From NCBI RefSeq assembly GCF_024206475.1, contig NZ_JAMBPR010000076.1, positions 1 through 39,406 of the forward strand: 39,406 nt of DNA. The letters run 5' to 3'. Every line of letters begins with the position of its first letter. Position 1 is the first letter of the stretch. A program made the position numbers and the translations under genes. Below the pieces are notes generated by a model, which was not told the DNA's origin, searched no databases, and saw nothing but the letters and a program-made list of their open reading frames with translations. Positions 30,862-39,406 of the stretch are shown one piece after another. Origin of the DNA: Paraburkholderia sp. CNPSo 3274. GTDB lineage: Bacteria; Pseudomonadota; Gammaproteobacteria; Burkholderiales; Burkholderiaceae.

Positions 30862-31592
30862 GCGTGGCACTCGACGCGCACGTGGGCGCGCATCTCAACG
30901 CTCACACGGCCTATACGGCGCTCGACCTGATCGGCACGTTCGCCTTCGCGATCTCCGGTGCCGTGGCCGCGCGGCAACGGCGGCTCGATCTGTTCGGCAT
31001 CGTCGTCGTGAGCTTCATGGTGGCGTGCGGCGGCGGCATCATCCGCGATCTGTGCATTGGCGCGGTGCCGCCCGCTGGGCTCGCGAACTGGGCCTATCTC
31101 GCGGTCACGCTGCTGGCTACGGGACTCACAATTGCCGCGTATCCGCAGGTGCGGCGGCTGCGTCATCCGGTGTTGTTGTTCGATGCGATCGGGCTAGGGC
31201 TCTTTGCGGTGGCGGGCGCGCAGAAGGCGCTCGCGTATAGCCAGAGCGCGGAGCCCGCCATCATCCTCGGCATTGTGAGTGCGGTGGGCGGCGGCGTGTT
31301 GCGCGACGTGCTGCTCTCGCGCGTGCCCGCCATTCTCGATCGCGAGATCTATGCTTCGGCGGCGCTGCTTGGGGCCGCCGTGCAGGTGGGGCTCACGTAT
31401 GCGGGCTGGTCGACGTTCTGGACGCCCTGGGTGGCCGTGATTTCCTGCGTGGCGTTGCGGCTGGCCTCGCTCTACTTCGGCTGGCGTTTGCCGGTTTTTC
31501 ACGCTGTGCGGGCGGCTCAGCAGCAGCCGGCGCAGGGTGGCGACGCCGCGAAGCTCACTGGGAAGGCAGATTCACGGCGCGACGCGCGCTAG
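30858..31592 (+). CDS. TRIC-family (UPF0126) cation channel/membrane protein
   Basis: A 244-residue integral membrane protein with about seven helices, built from two UPF0126 repeats. Repeat one has DLIGTFAFAISGAVAARQRR, LDLFGIVVVSFMVACGGGII, RDLC. Repeat two has LFDAIGLGLFAVAGAQKAL, and GIVSAVGGGVLRDVLLSRVP. The repeated GGG-(I/V)-(I/L)-RD motifs are the mark of bacterial TRIC channels, which conduct monovalent cations; some relatives are linked to glycine transport. GTG at 30858 overlaps the hydrolase stop, so translation is coupled. A glycine link would fit a hippurate-type hydrolase upstream. The C-terminal ~30 residues are polar and cytoplasmic-looking. Confidence 0.85.
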   Translation: MSVALDAHVGAHLNAHTAYTALDLIGTFAFAISGAVAARQRRLDLFGIVVVSFMVACGGGIIRDLCIGAVPPAGLANWAYLAVTLLATGLTIAAYPQVRRLRHPVLLFDAIGLGLFAVAGAQKALAYSQSAEPAIILGIVSAVGGGVLRDVLLSRVPAILDREIYASAALLGAAVQVGLTYAGWSTFWTPWVAVISCVALRLASLYFGWRLPVFHAVRAAQQQPAQGGDAAKLTGKADSRRDAR

Positions 31593-31603
31593 CGGAAACT
31601 ACC

Positions 31604-32146
31604 TTACGCCGCTGGATCGAACGCGATTTCGCCGGCACGCACCGCGCTGATCTTCGGGCCGAAGCTGCGGATATTCGAAAGCGTCGCGTTGTGGTGCGCG
31701 CGGATCAGCGCGGCGTTCGCGTGCGGCTTGTCGTGCGTGGTGTGCGCGTCGGCGGCGAGGGTGACCGTGAGGCCGTTCGCGGCGGCGCGCCGCACCGTCG
31801 TGTCCACGCAGAATTCGCTCGCATAGCCGCAGATCACCACGTGTTTCACCGCATGCGCGGCGAGCAGGGCGCCCAGACCGGTGCCGAGAAACGAATCGGG
31901 CGTGCGCTTGCCGATGAGGTGGTCGCGCGCTTCTGTATCGAGCGTGGCCGATAGCGCCCACGCGTCGGACCCGCGAACGAGCGCCGTGTCGTCTTCATGC
32001 TGGATCAGCACGACCGGCGCACCCGCATGCCTTGCGCGCTGCATCAGCGTGTTGATGTTGGCGCTGACCATGGCGATGTCGCCGGGCAGCGGTTCGGCGT
32101 CGACGAGTCTCTTCTGAAAATCGATGACGAGCAGCGCGGTGGTCAT
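31604..32146 (-). CDS. Isochorismatase-family cysteine hydrolase
   Basis: A 180-residue alpha/beta hydrolase of the isochorismatase-like superfamily, which includes nicotinamidases and N-carbamoyl amidases. The catalytic triad is Asp9 (LLVIDFQ), Lys80 (GKRTPDSF) and Cys113 (CGYASEFCVDTT), with the usual cis-peptide region before the cysteine. ATG at 32146 gives the standard start MTTALLVIDFQ; the longer frame upstream is not family-like. It is a single gene converging with the TRIC gene. The substrate cannot be told from sequence. Confidence 0.87.
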   Translation of the reverse strand: MTTALLVIDFQKRLVDAEPLPGDIAMVSANINTLMQRARHAGAPVVLIQHEDDTALVRGSDAWALSATLDTEARDHLIGKRTPDSFLGTGLGALLAAHAVKHVVICGYASEFCVDTTVRRAAANGLTVTLAADAHTTHDKPHANAALIRAHHNATLSNIRSFGPKISAVRAGEIAFDPAA

Positions 32147-32440
32147 GGCGAAACGTCCGTGGGAAAGCGCTGATTTTAGCGCGTGACCTTCGCCCCACGA
32201 TGCACCGTGCATGGTGCGGCGCGGCACGCAATATGCTCTGCGCCACCGGCGCCGTCGTGCGCGTGCAACTGTACGTCGTTCGCTGTCCAGCCAAAATACG
32301 GTTTTTTTCACCACGCGCTATGCTTTTTAGTGCGCGATGCGGCCAGCATGAGACCGGGCGCGCCGGCTTGTCTGCACGTTAAACCACGTTATCCGCCCCG
32401 GCATGGACCGGACCAAGAAAGAAGACTCCAGGGAGCCAAC
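32147..32440. other. Intergenic region between the isochorismatase-fold hydrolase and the second porin
   Basis: About 294 bases between divergent genes, presumably with both promoters. No coding sequence, repeat or clear promoter boxes were recognised beyond the AT-rich part around 32290-32335. Confidence 0.4.
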
Positions 32441-33544
32441 GTGAAAACGACTCTGGGCGCAGTGGTGCTGCTCTCCGCCAGTTCGGCCGTGTGCGCACAA
32501 TCGAGTGTCACGATGTACGGCCGTGTGGATGGCGGCATCGAATACCTCAATCACATCGCGAACGGCAGCGGCGGCAGCTCGAGCCGCTGGAGCGCCGAAG
32601 GCGGCGACTGGGGCACCAGCATGTTCGGCCTCAAGGGCACTGAGGACCTGGGCGGCGGCAGCGCCGCGATCTTCAACCTCGAAACCGCCGTGCAGATCAT
32701 GAACGGCACCACGGGCGGCGGCCGGCTCTGGTCGCGCCGCGCGTATGTGGGTTTGAAGAACGACACATGGGGGCAACTGCAAGCCGGCCGTAATCTCTTC
32801 ATCGACAGCGACGGCGTGTGGGCATACGATCCGTTCGTGCAGCAGGCGGTGTCGTCGGCCTCGCTCGTGCGTGGACGCAACTGGCAGCAAACGAGCAACA
32901 ACGTCGAATATCACAGCCCGGTGTGGAAGGGCCTCGACGTGCAAGGACAGTATTCGTTCGGCAACCAGCCCGGCAACTTCAACGCCGGCGCCGAAGGTGA
33001 GTTCGGCCGCTCGGACGGCATCATGCTCTCGTATCACTCGCCGCTCTTCGACCTGCGCGGTATCTACGACGAACTGCGCGATTCGAGCGGGCACTTTTCC
33101 AACATCTTCACGGCCTCGCGCGAATACTTCGTGGGCGGCAACCTGCGCGTGCAGATGTTCAAGATCCAGGCCGCGTACACGCATTACTCCGCACCCGATT
33201 CGCCGCCCGGCATTTCCGATACCGCCGACCACTACTGGCTGGGCGCGACCTACCAGGCCACACCGAAGTGGGCGGTGACCGCCGCAGGTTTCTATATTCA
33301 CGTAGGCGAGGGCGGCGGCGACGCCTCGCACGACCCCGCGAGCCACGCCATGCTCTACGTGCTCGGCGCGACGTACAACCTGAGTGCCCGCACGTTCCTG
33401 TATGGCACGGTGGCCTATGTGGACAACAGCAAGAACGGCACGTTCTCCGTGTTCGCCACGCCGCGCGACTCGAGCACGCCGACCAGCCCGATGGCTGGCC
33501 AATCGCAAACGGGCGCCTACGTCGGGATGATGCACGTGTTCTGA
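32441..33544 (+). CDS. Outer-membrane porin
   Basis: A 367-residue Burkholderia-type porin. A short signal peptide (residues 1-19, ending SAVCA) precedes QSSVTMYGRVDGGIEY. The body has FGLKGTEDLGGGSAAIFNLE, RRAYVGLKNDTWGQLQAGRN and the end GAYVGMMHVF with terminal Phe. GTG at 32441 is the start, with AGGGAG six bases upstream; the longer open frame upstream does not encode porin sequence. The signal peptide has only one basic residue (Lys2). The PQQ dehydrogenase starts 53 bases after it and may be co-transcribed. The porin could admit the sugar or cyclic acid that the dehydrogenase oxidises. Confidence 0.9.
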   Translation: MKTTLGAVVLLSASSAVCAQSSVTMYGRVDGGIEYLNHIANGSGGSSSRWSAEGGDWGTSMFGLKGTEDLGGGSAAIFNLETAVQIMNGTTGGGRLWSRRAYVGLKNDTWGQLQAGRNLFIDSDGVWAYDPFVQQAVSSASLVRGRNWQQTSNNVEYHSPVWKGLDVQGQYSFGNQPGNFNAGAEGEFGRSDGIMLSYHSPLFDLRGIYDELRDSSGHFSNIFTASREYFVGGNLRVQMFKIQAAYTHYSAPDSPPGISDTADHYWLGATYQATPKWAVTAAGFYIHVGEGGGDASHDPASHAMLYVLGATYNLSARTFLYGTVAYVDNSKNGTFSVFATPRDSSTPTSPMAGQSQTGAYVGMMHVF

Positions 33545-33597
33545 CGCCACACTTTTTCCGCCATCGCAGACGGCATTCTTCGAGGAAGGTTGAGATC

Positions 33598-36084
33598 ATG
33601 GCCAGACTATCGAAACCGCTGGGCTTCATCGGAGTCATCTCCGTGCTGTTCACATTGCTCACGGCGGTGTATCTGCTGGCTGGCGGCGCGTGGCTCATTT
33701 CGCTCGGCGGCTCGCCGTACTACGTCGTGACGGGCGTGCTGCTGCTCGTTTTCGCGTGGCTGCTGTGGCGCGCGAGCCCCTCGGCGTTCGTGCTCTATGC
33801 GATCGTGCTGATCGGTACCGCGATATGGGGCCTCTGGGAGTCGGGGCCGGACTTCTGGGCGCTCGTGCCGCGCTCGGGCGTGCTGGTGGTGTTCGGCATC
33901 TGGCTGCTCGTGCTCATGAGCTGGCACCTCGAGCGCCCGCGCCAGTTCGGCGTGCTGTCACTCGTGGTCGGGCTGCTCGTGTGGGGCGGCGTGCTCGTGT
34001 ATGCGCATTTCAACGATCCGCAACAGATCAACGGCTCGCTCGCGGCGGTGAGGGCCACGCCCGCGCCGAGCGTCGACGGCATCGAGCCATCCGAGTGGCC
34101 CGCTTATGGACGCGACCAGCAAGGCACGCGCTATTCGCCGCTGCAGCAGATCACGCCCGATAACGTGCATAACCTCGAGGTGGCCTGGACCTTCCGGACG
34201 GGCGACACGAAAGGCCCCAACGATCCGGTCGAGATCACCAACGAAGTCACGCCGATCAAGATCGGCGATCTGCTTTACCTGTGCTCGCCGCACCAGATCC
34301 TGTTCGCGCTCGACGCGCAAACCGGCGAGCTCAAATGGAAGTTCGATCCGAAGCTTCAGGCCGATCCCTCGTTTCAGCACGTGACCTGCCGGGGCGTGTC
34401 GTTCGTGGATCTTTCGGCGGCGTCCGTGAACGCCGCGGCGGCGGCGCTGGGAGCGACGGCCGCGAGCGATCCGGCTGCCGCTGCGCCCACTAGCGATCTG
34501 TCTGTGGCCGCGCCCGCGAGCGAACCCGCAGCCGCAGCAACGCCTGCTGCCGCGAACGGCACCTGCATGCGCCGCATTCTGCTGCCCGTGAACGACGGCC
34601 ACCTCTACGCACTCGACGCGCTGACGGGCGAGCGCTGCGCGGGCTTCGGCAACAACGGCGACCTCGACCTGCAGCACGCCATGCCGGTCACGACACCGGG
34701 CATGTACGAGCCCACCTCGCCGCCCATTGTCACGAACAAGGTGATCGTCGTGGCGGGCGCCGTGGAAGACAACTTCTCGACGCGCGAGCCCTCGGGCGTG
34801 ATTCGCGGCTTCGACGTGCGCACGGGCGAACTGGTGTGGGCGTTCGATCCGGGCGCGGCGGACCCGAACAAGATTCCGGGCCCTGGCGAGCACTACGTGT
34901 GGAATTCGCCGAACTCGTGGGCGCCGGCCGCCTACGATGCGAAGCTCGACATTGTATATCTGCCGATGGGCGTGAAGACGCCTGACATCTGGGGCGGCGA
35001 CCGCACGCCCGACCTGGAGCGTTACGCAACGGGCCTGCTGGCGCTGCACGCTTCGACCGGCAAACTCGCCTGGTTCTACCAGACGGTGCACCACGACCTG
35101 TGGGACATGGATCAGCCCTCGCAGCCCACGCTGGCCGACATCACCGACAAGGACGGCAAGACCGTGCCGGTGGTGTACGCGCCTGCGAAAACGGGCAATC
35201 TGTTCGTGCTGGACCGTCGCACGGGCGAACTCGTCGTGCCCGCGCCCGAAATGCCGGTGCCGCAGGGCGCAGCGCCCGGCGACCACGTCTCGGCCACGCA
35301 GCCGTTCTCTGAGCTCACGTTCCGGCCTTCGAAGGATCTCACCGACGCCGACATGTGGGGCGCCACGATGTACGACCAGCTCATCTGCCGCGTGATGTTC
35401 CACCAGCTGCGCTATGAAGGCACGTTCACGCCGCCTTCGCTGCAGGGCTCGCTCATCTTCCCGGGCAACCTCGGCATGTTCGAGTGGGGCGGCCTCGCCA
35501 TCGACACCGACCGGCAGATCGCCGTGGCGAACCCCATCGCGCTGCCGTTCGTCTCGCGGCTCATTCCGCGCGGGCCGGGCAATCCGCTCGAGCCGCAGCC
35601 GGGCGCGAAGGGCAGCGGCACGGAGGCGGGCATCCAGCCGCAATACGGCGTGCCTTACGGCGTGACGCTCAATCCGTTCATGTCGCCGCTCGGGCTGCCC
35701 TGCAAGCAGCCGGCGTGGGGTTATATCTCCGTCGTCGACCTGAAGACCAACCAGATCGTCTGGAAAAAGCGTATCGGCACGACGCGTGACAGCTCGCCGA
35801 TTCCCGTGGCCTTCCGCACGGGCATGCCGATGCTGGGCGGCCCGATGGTGACCGCGGGCGGCGTGATCTTCATCGGCGCGACGGCGGACAACTACCTCCG
35901 CGCCTTCGACGTGAACAACGGCAACCGGCTCTGGCAAGCGCGGCTGCCCGCGGGCGGTCAGGCCACGCCGATGACGTACGCGGTGAATGGCCGCCAGTTC
36001 GTCGTGATCGCGGCAGGCGGGCACGGCTCGTTCGGCACGAAGCTCGGCGACTACGTGATTGCCTACGCGCTGCCGAAGCAATAA
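33598..36084 (+). CDS. Membrane-bound PQQ-dependent dehydrogenase (glucose/quinate type)
   Basis: An 828-residue quinoprotein that oxidises a sugar or cyclic polyol in the periplasm and feeds electrons to ubiquinone. Five hydrophobic helices occupy residues 10-140, the anchor found in Gcd and quinate/shikimate dehydrogenases. The eight-bladed propeller follows, from EWPAYGRDQQGTRYSPLQQI onward. It includes HHDLWDMDQPSQPTLAD (Asp500 and neighbours; the active-site region) and late blades with DLKTNQIVWKKRIGT. ATG at 33598 follows AGGAAGG. An alanine-rich insertion of about 50 residues lies at 272-321 between the first blades. Substrate assignment (glucose versus quinate) is open. A perfect hairpin terminator follows the stop. 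Confidence 0.92.
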   Translation: MARLSKPLGFIGVISVLFTLLTAVYLLAGGAWLISLGGSPYYVVTGVLLLVFAWLLWRASPSAFVLYAIVLIGTAIWGLWESGPDFWALVPRSGVLVVFGIWLLVLMSWHLERPRQFGVLSLVVGLLVWGGVLVYAHFNDPQQINGSLAAVRATPAPSVDGIEPSEWPAYGRDQQGTRYSPLQQITPDNVHNLEVAWTFRTGDTKGPNDPVEITNEVTPIKIGDLLYLCSPHQILFALDAQTGELKWKFDPKLQADPSFQHVTCRGVSFVDLSAASVNAAAAALGATAASDPAAAAPTSDLSVAAPASEPAAAATPAAANGTCMRRILLPVNDGHLYALDALTGERCAGFGNNGDLDLQHAMPVTTPGMYEPTSPPIVTNKVIVVAGAVEDNFSTREPSGVIRGFDVRTGELVWAFDPGAADPNKIPGPGEHYVWNSPNSWAPAAYDAKLDIVYLPMGVKTPDIWGGDRTPDLERYATGLLALHASTGKLAWFYQTVHHDLWDMDQPSQPTLADITDKDGKTVPVVYAPAKTGNLFVLDRRTGELVVPAPEMPVPQGAAPGDHVSATQPFSELTFRPSKDLTDADMWGATMYDQLICRVMFHQLRYEGTFTPPSLQGSLIFPGNLGMFEWGGLAIDTDRQIAVANPIALPFVSRLIPRGPGNPLEPQPGAKGSGTEAGIQPQYGVPYGVTLNPFMSPLGLPCKQPAWGYISVVDLKTNQIVWKKRIGTTRDSSPIPVAFRTGMPMLGGPMVTAGGVIFIGATADNYLRAFDVNNGNRLWQARLPAGGQATPMTYAVNGRQFVVIAAGGHGSFGTKLGDYVIAYALPKQ

Positions 36085-36090
36085 GCAACG

Positions 36091-36121
36091 CGCGGCCGCC
36101 CGGCAGCACCGGGCGGCCGCG
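36091..36121 (+). terminator. Long perfect hairpin after the PQQ dehydrogenase
   Basis: CGCGGCCGCCCGG (36091-36103) and its exact complement (36109-36121) enclose a CAGCA loop. A short T-run (GGGTTTT) comes nine bases later. This very GC-rich stem begins seven bases after the stop codon and probably ends the porin-dehydrogenase transcript. Confidence 0.7.
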
Positions 36122-36223
36122 GCTTGCGGGTTTTCCACGCGGCGGCAGGCGACATGCACGGCGCCTGCCGCCCCTCATGCAGCATGCGACGCACCGCTCG
36201 TGCGCCTCACCCGCTTTTCCCTC

Positions 36224-37261
36224 ATGAATCGAACATTGCGCGCGGCGCGCGCCTGGGCGGTGTTGTCTGCGGCAACCTTCGCCACGTTGCACACGATAAG
36301 CGCACACGCGCAAAGCTCGGTTACGCTGTACGGGGCGCTCGACACGAGCATCGAGGTGACGAATCCGGGCGCGGGCTGGGTCGCGCGCATGGACTCGGGC
36401 GCGTATCGCGGCTCGCGCTTCGGGCTGCGCGGCGTGGAGGATATCGGCGACGGCATCAAGATATTGTTCGAGCTGGAAAACGGCTTCGGCTCCAACGACG
36501 GCACCTTCGCCGTAGCCAACACGATCTTCAACCGCCAGGCATGGATAGGCCTTGGCACGCAGTGGGGCACGGTGCGCGTGGGGCGGCAATACTCGCCGAT
36601 CTATATTCCGTTCAAGGGACAGCTCGACGCGTTCGGCGCGGGCACTATCGCTTCGGGCCTCAACAATCTTTCGAAGATCACGCCTTACGAAAGCAACGCG
36701 ATCACCTGGCTGTCTCCCGAAATCTACGGTTTCTCGACCACGCTGATGGCCTCGCTGCGCGATCCGTCCGCGGGGAGCAACGGGCTTGCCGGCAACATCG
36801 AAACCGTCGAGTGGCGGCACGGACCGTTTCGCATTTCTTATGCGCATCAGCAGCAAAACGGCGATGGCGCGCTGCGAGCCAATCTGGGAGGCATGTCGTA
36901 TGTCCTCGGCCCGGTGACAGGATTTCTCGCGTACTTCAACGGCGATGGCGGCACGCCGAGCAACCACAACAACGGCTTCTCGGTTTCGGCGCGCTACGCG
37001 GTCACCTCGCAGTTTCGCGCTTCGCTCGGTTACGCGTGGGTGCACGATCTCTCGGGCGCCGGCAACGACGCCGACCAGTTCAGCGCCGCATGCGAGTACG
37101 ACCTCTCGAAGCGCGTGCTGCTCTACGCGAGCGCAGGGTGGCTGCACAATCGTGGCGATGCGACCTTCACACTGCGTGGCGTGAACGTCACCGGCTTGCC
37201 GCCGTCCTGGCCTGGCGCGCCTGTGCGCGGCGTGCAGTTTGGCATGATCGACCGCTTTTAA
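36224..37261 (+). CDS. Outer-membrane porin (third copy)
   Basis: A 345-residue porin of the same family, somewhat shorter than the other two. The signal peptide (residues 1-29) ends TISAHA before QSSVTLYGALDTSIEV. Further marks are FGLRGVEDIGDGIKILFELE, AWIGLGTQWGTVRVGRQYSP and RGVQFGMIDRF with terminal Phe. The chosen ATG at 36224 begins MNRTLRAARAW, a proper basic n-region; the open frame upstream through the terminator is not coding. It lies 140 bases after the PQQ dehydrogenase, beyond a strong hairpin, so it likely has its own promoter. Confidence 0.88.
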   Translation: MNRTLRAARAWAVLSAATFATLHTISAHAQSSVTLYGALDTSIEVTNPGAGWVARMDSGAYRGSRFGLRGVEDIGDGIKILFELENGFGSNDGTFAVANTIFNRQAWIGLGTQWGTVRVGRQYSPIYIPFKGQLDAFGAGTIASGLNNLSKITPYESNAITWLSPEIYGFSTTLMASLRDPSAGSNGLAGNIETVEWRHGPFRISYAHQQQNGDGALRANLGGMSYVLGPVTGFLAYFNGDGGTPSNHNNGFSVSARYAVTSQFRASLGYAWVHDLSGAGNDADQFSAACEYDLSKRVLLYASAGWLHNRGDATFTLRGVNVTGLPPSWPGAPVRGVQFGMIDRF

Positions 37262-37387
37262 AGGGCCCCTTTTGTCGAACGAATCGCTGGCGCGCGCGGT
37301 GGCATCAATGTGCGATGCGCCCCGCGTGGCGCATGACCAACGATTCGGCCGGGCTACGGCTTGTGGAGGGCATCGCTCGTTGTTATC

Positions 37388-38491
<1,104 letters not shown>

Positions 38492-38504
38492 TCCATCGGA
38501 TAAC

Positions 38505-38585
38505 GAATTGATTGACCGGGGTGCGCCAGGAACGGGCGACTACGCCGAGGCGCTGGCGCAATTCCAGACGCTGCTGGGCAGTTGA
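38505..38585 (+). pseudogene. Short C-terminal protein remnant, unassigned
   Basis: A 26-codon open stretch, ELIDRGAPGTGDYAEALAQF and QTLLGS before a TGA, has the look of a genuine helical protein tail rather than random sequence. It follows the ABC-F remnant directly. No start codon or family could be assigned; it may be debris of another gene. Confidence 0.25.
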
Positions 38586-38618
38586 CGCGTGGCGTTTGCG
38601 ACGTGGAGATCGTGTTGC

Positions 38619-39059
38619 CTAGTCGAAGACCGTGCAGAGGCGCTCGATTGGTACCGCGATCAGTATGCAGATCGAAAAAGCGAGTCCAAAGGTGAAGGCC
38701 ACCGAAGTGGTCGCGCCGCACCACGCGATGAAGCGCGTTGCGTCGCGCTTTTCCTTCGCGGCGTAGGCAATCCTGCGCCAGGCGCGGCCCGCGGCGTAGG
38801 CAATGGCGAGCGCGAGCACTAGCGCGCAGACCGAGGCGATGCCGAGGATCCACTGCGTGCCGTGCCAGCCTGGCATCGGATCGTGCGTGACGGCGTCGGC
38901 GCAGGCCGTGGAAACGAGCGTGACGCCGAGCGCCAGATGCAGCAACCAGATGAGCGGCACCGCGCACAGACCGAGCCAGCCGGCGACGCGCTGCGCGCGC
39001 GTCGGCTCTGGGTGCGAGCCGGCGCCGGTTGGTTGCCCAGATGTGGGGGCGGACGTCAT
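38619..39059 (-). CDS. Small four-helix membrane protein of unknown function
   Basis: A 146-residue protein with four predicted transmembrane helices: GWLGLCAVPLIWLLHLALGV, WILGIASVCALVLALAIAYA, a third around FIAWCGATTSVAFTFGLAF and SICILIAVPIERL merging into the last. The N-terminal 25 residues are polar and Pro/Thr-rich. ATG at 39057-39059 is well supported by AGGAGG six bases upstream. I do not recognise a named family. Similar small membrane proteins accompany terminal oxidase genes in Burkholderiaceae, but none are visible here. Its upstream region is AT-rich and abuts the IS element. Confidence 0.75.
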   Translation of the reverse strand: MTSAPTSGQPTGAGSHPEPTRAQRVAGWLGLCAVPLIWLLHLALGVTLVSTACADAVTHDPMPGWHGTQWILGIASVCALVLALAIAYAAGRAWRRIAYAAKEKRDATRFIAWCGATTSVAFTFGLAFSICILIAVPIERLCTVFD

Positions 39060-39175
39060 AGGTTCCTCCTGTGGGGCGACACGGGGTTCGCGGCGCAGGA
39101 TGTGTGCCTGGGCGGTGTTATTTGATTTTACATAACATAAATTATCGATGTTTTGCGTGTGGGGGCTACGTCCTA

Positions 39176-39209
39176 ATGTCGTGTTCTGGCTATTTACAGA
39201 TGTCGTGTT
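39176..39209. repeat. Two 10-bp direct repeats near the left end of an ISNCY-like element
   Basis: ATGTCGTGTT occurs at 39176-39185 and at 39200-39209, 24 bases apart, just before a transposase start codon. Repeats of this sort near an insertion-sequence end are typical transposase binding sites. The opposite end lies outside the window, so the terminal repeats cannot be confirmed. Confidence 0.45.
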
Positions 39210-39259
39210 TTTGAGCGCTGGCAAGCTGGCAGACTGCTGCAACCGCTGCGGGGCCTGCC

Positions 39260-39406
39260 ATGAAGCCGGACACGACGCTGGTGAGTTTGAGCATGCGCGA
39301 ACTGGACAGACTGAAGGTTATACAGGCCGTCGTTGAGACGGGCCTCAAGCCCGGCCGTGCCGCCGAACGGCTGGGTCTGACAGTACGTCAGATCGAACGG
39401 CTGGTG
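39260..39406 (+). mobile_element. ISNCY-like transposase, N-terminal part, cut by the window edge
   Basis: The frame begins MKPDTTLVSLSMRELDRLKV and continues with TGLKPGRAAERLGLTVRQIE, a helix-turn-helix opening typical of ISNCY-type (IS1202 group) transposases common in Burkholderiaceae. The catalytic DDE part would lie beyond base 39406. Direct repeats upstream fit the element's left end. It brackets the window with the transposase/intron scar at the other edge. Confidence 0.75.

Noticed and set aside
34411..34560. Alanine-rich stretch in the PQQ dehydrogenase read as a double frameshift
   Set aside because: The reading frame is the same on both sides and the flanking conserved residues continue normally, so it is an in-frame insertion.
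33958..36159. A 733-residue open frame antisense to the PQQ dehydrogenase
   Set aside because: It is rich in Arg, His and Ala with no domain-like sequence and exactly mirrors a well-supported gene; long antisense frames are expected in DNA of this GC content.
36059..36223. N-terminal extension of the third porin through the terminator
   Set aside because: The extension encodes no signal peptide, while the ATG at 36224 gives a proper one ending in AHA before QSSVTLYG.

Overview
The window is GC-rich DNA from a betaproteobacterium of the Burkholderiaceae, most like Paraburkholderia/Burkholderia/Caballeronia. The basis is a DUF3331 protein, a XapX protein, three Burkholderia-type general porins, an ISNCY-like transposase start and a cat-ben aromatic cluster. 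No rRNA, tRNA or CRISPR array was seen.

Layout. 1-1000 is a scar: the tail of a DDE transposase, the 3' end of a group II intron (maturase C-terminus plus domains V and VI) and the last 41 codons of a lost SDR gene. 1010-3200 holds a LysR regulator, a DUF3331 protein and a frameshifted membrane/cupin-like gene. 3418-6531 is a compact four-gene catabolic operon: intradiol dioxygenase, SDR, BKACE (DUF849) and a gamma-carbonic-anhydrase-fold protein. 6575-11316 is decayed ground: a malic enzyme reduced to three blocks, a quinone oxidoreductase with an N-truncated AraC gene, an intact cupin-AraC pair, a DctA tail abutting a thioredoxin-reductase-like pseudogene, and XapX. 11558-13424 is an FAD amine-oxidase-like gene with an XRE-cupin regulator. 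14052-16561 has HU, a diguanylate cyclase and a DUF427 protein. 16871-18444 is a HipBA-type kinase/antitoxin pair, followed by a headless haloalkane dehalogenase.

19082-26437 is the clearest functional unit: a divergent CatR/BenM-type regulator, then catB-catC-catA-benA-benB-benC-benD on one strand. BenABC and BenD convert benzoate to catechol, CatA opens the ring, and CatB and CatC lead to the beta-ketoadipate enol-lactone. The later steps (pcaD, pcaIJ, pcaF) are absent and must lie elsewhere. Downstream are a frameshifted solute-binding protein, a porin, a MarR regulator with a perfect 27-bp palindrome over its promoter, an M20 amidohydrolase (a hippurate-type activity would feed benzoate into ben-cat), a TRIC-family channel, an isochorismatase-fold hydrolase, a porin, a membrane PQQ dehydrogenase and a third porin. 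The right end has an ABC-F pseudogene without either Walker A motif, a small membrane protein and the start of an ISNCY-like transposase.

The best candidate for an undescribed system is the 3418-6531 operon. It pairs intradiol ring cleavage with a beta-keto-acid cleavage enzyme and carries none of the usual maleylacetate reductase, CoA-transferase or thiolase genes. Pseudogenes are frequent and cluster around the mobile-element scars, which suggests an accessory replicon or a plastic region.
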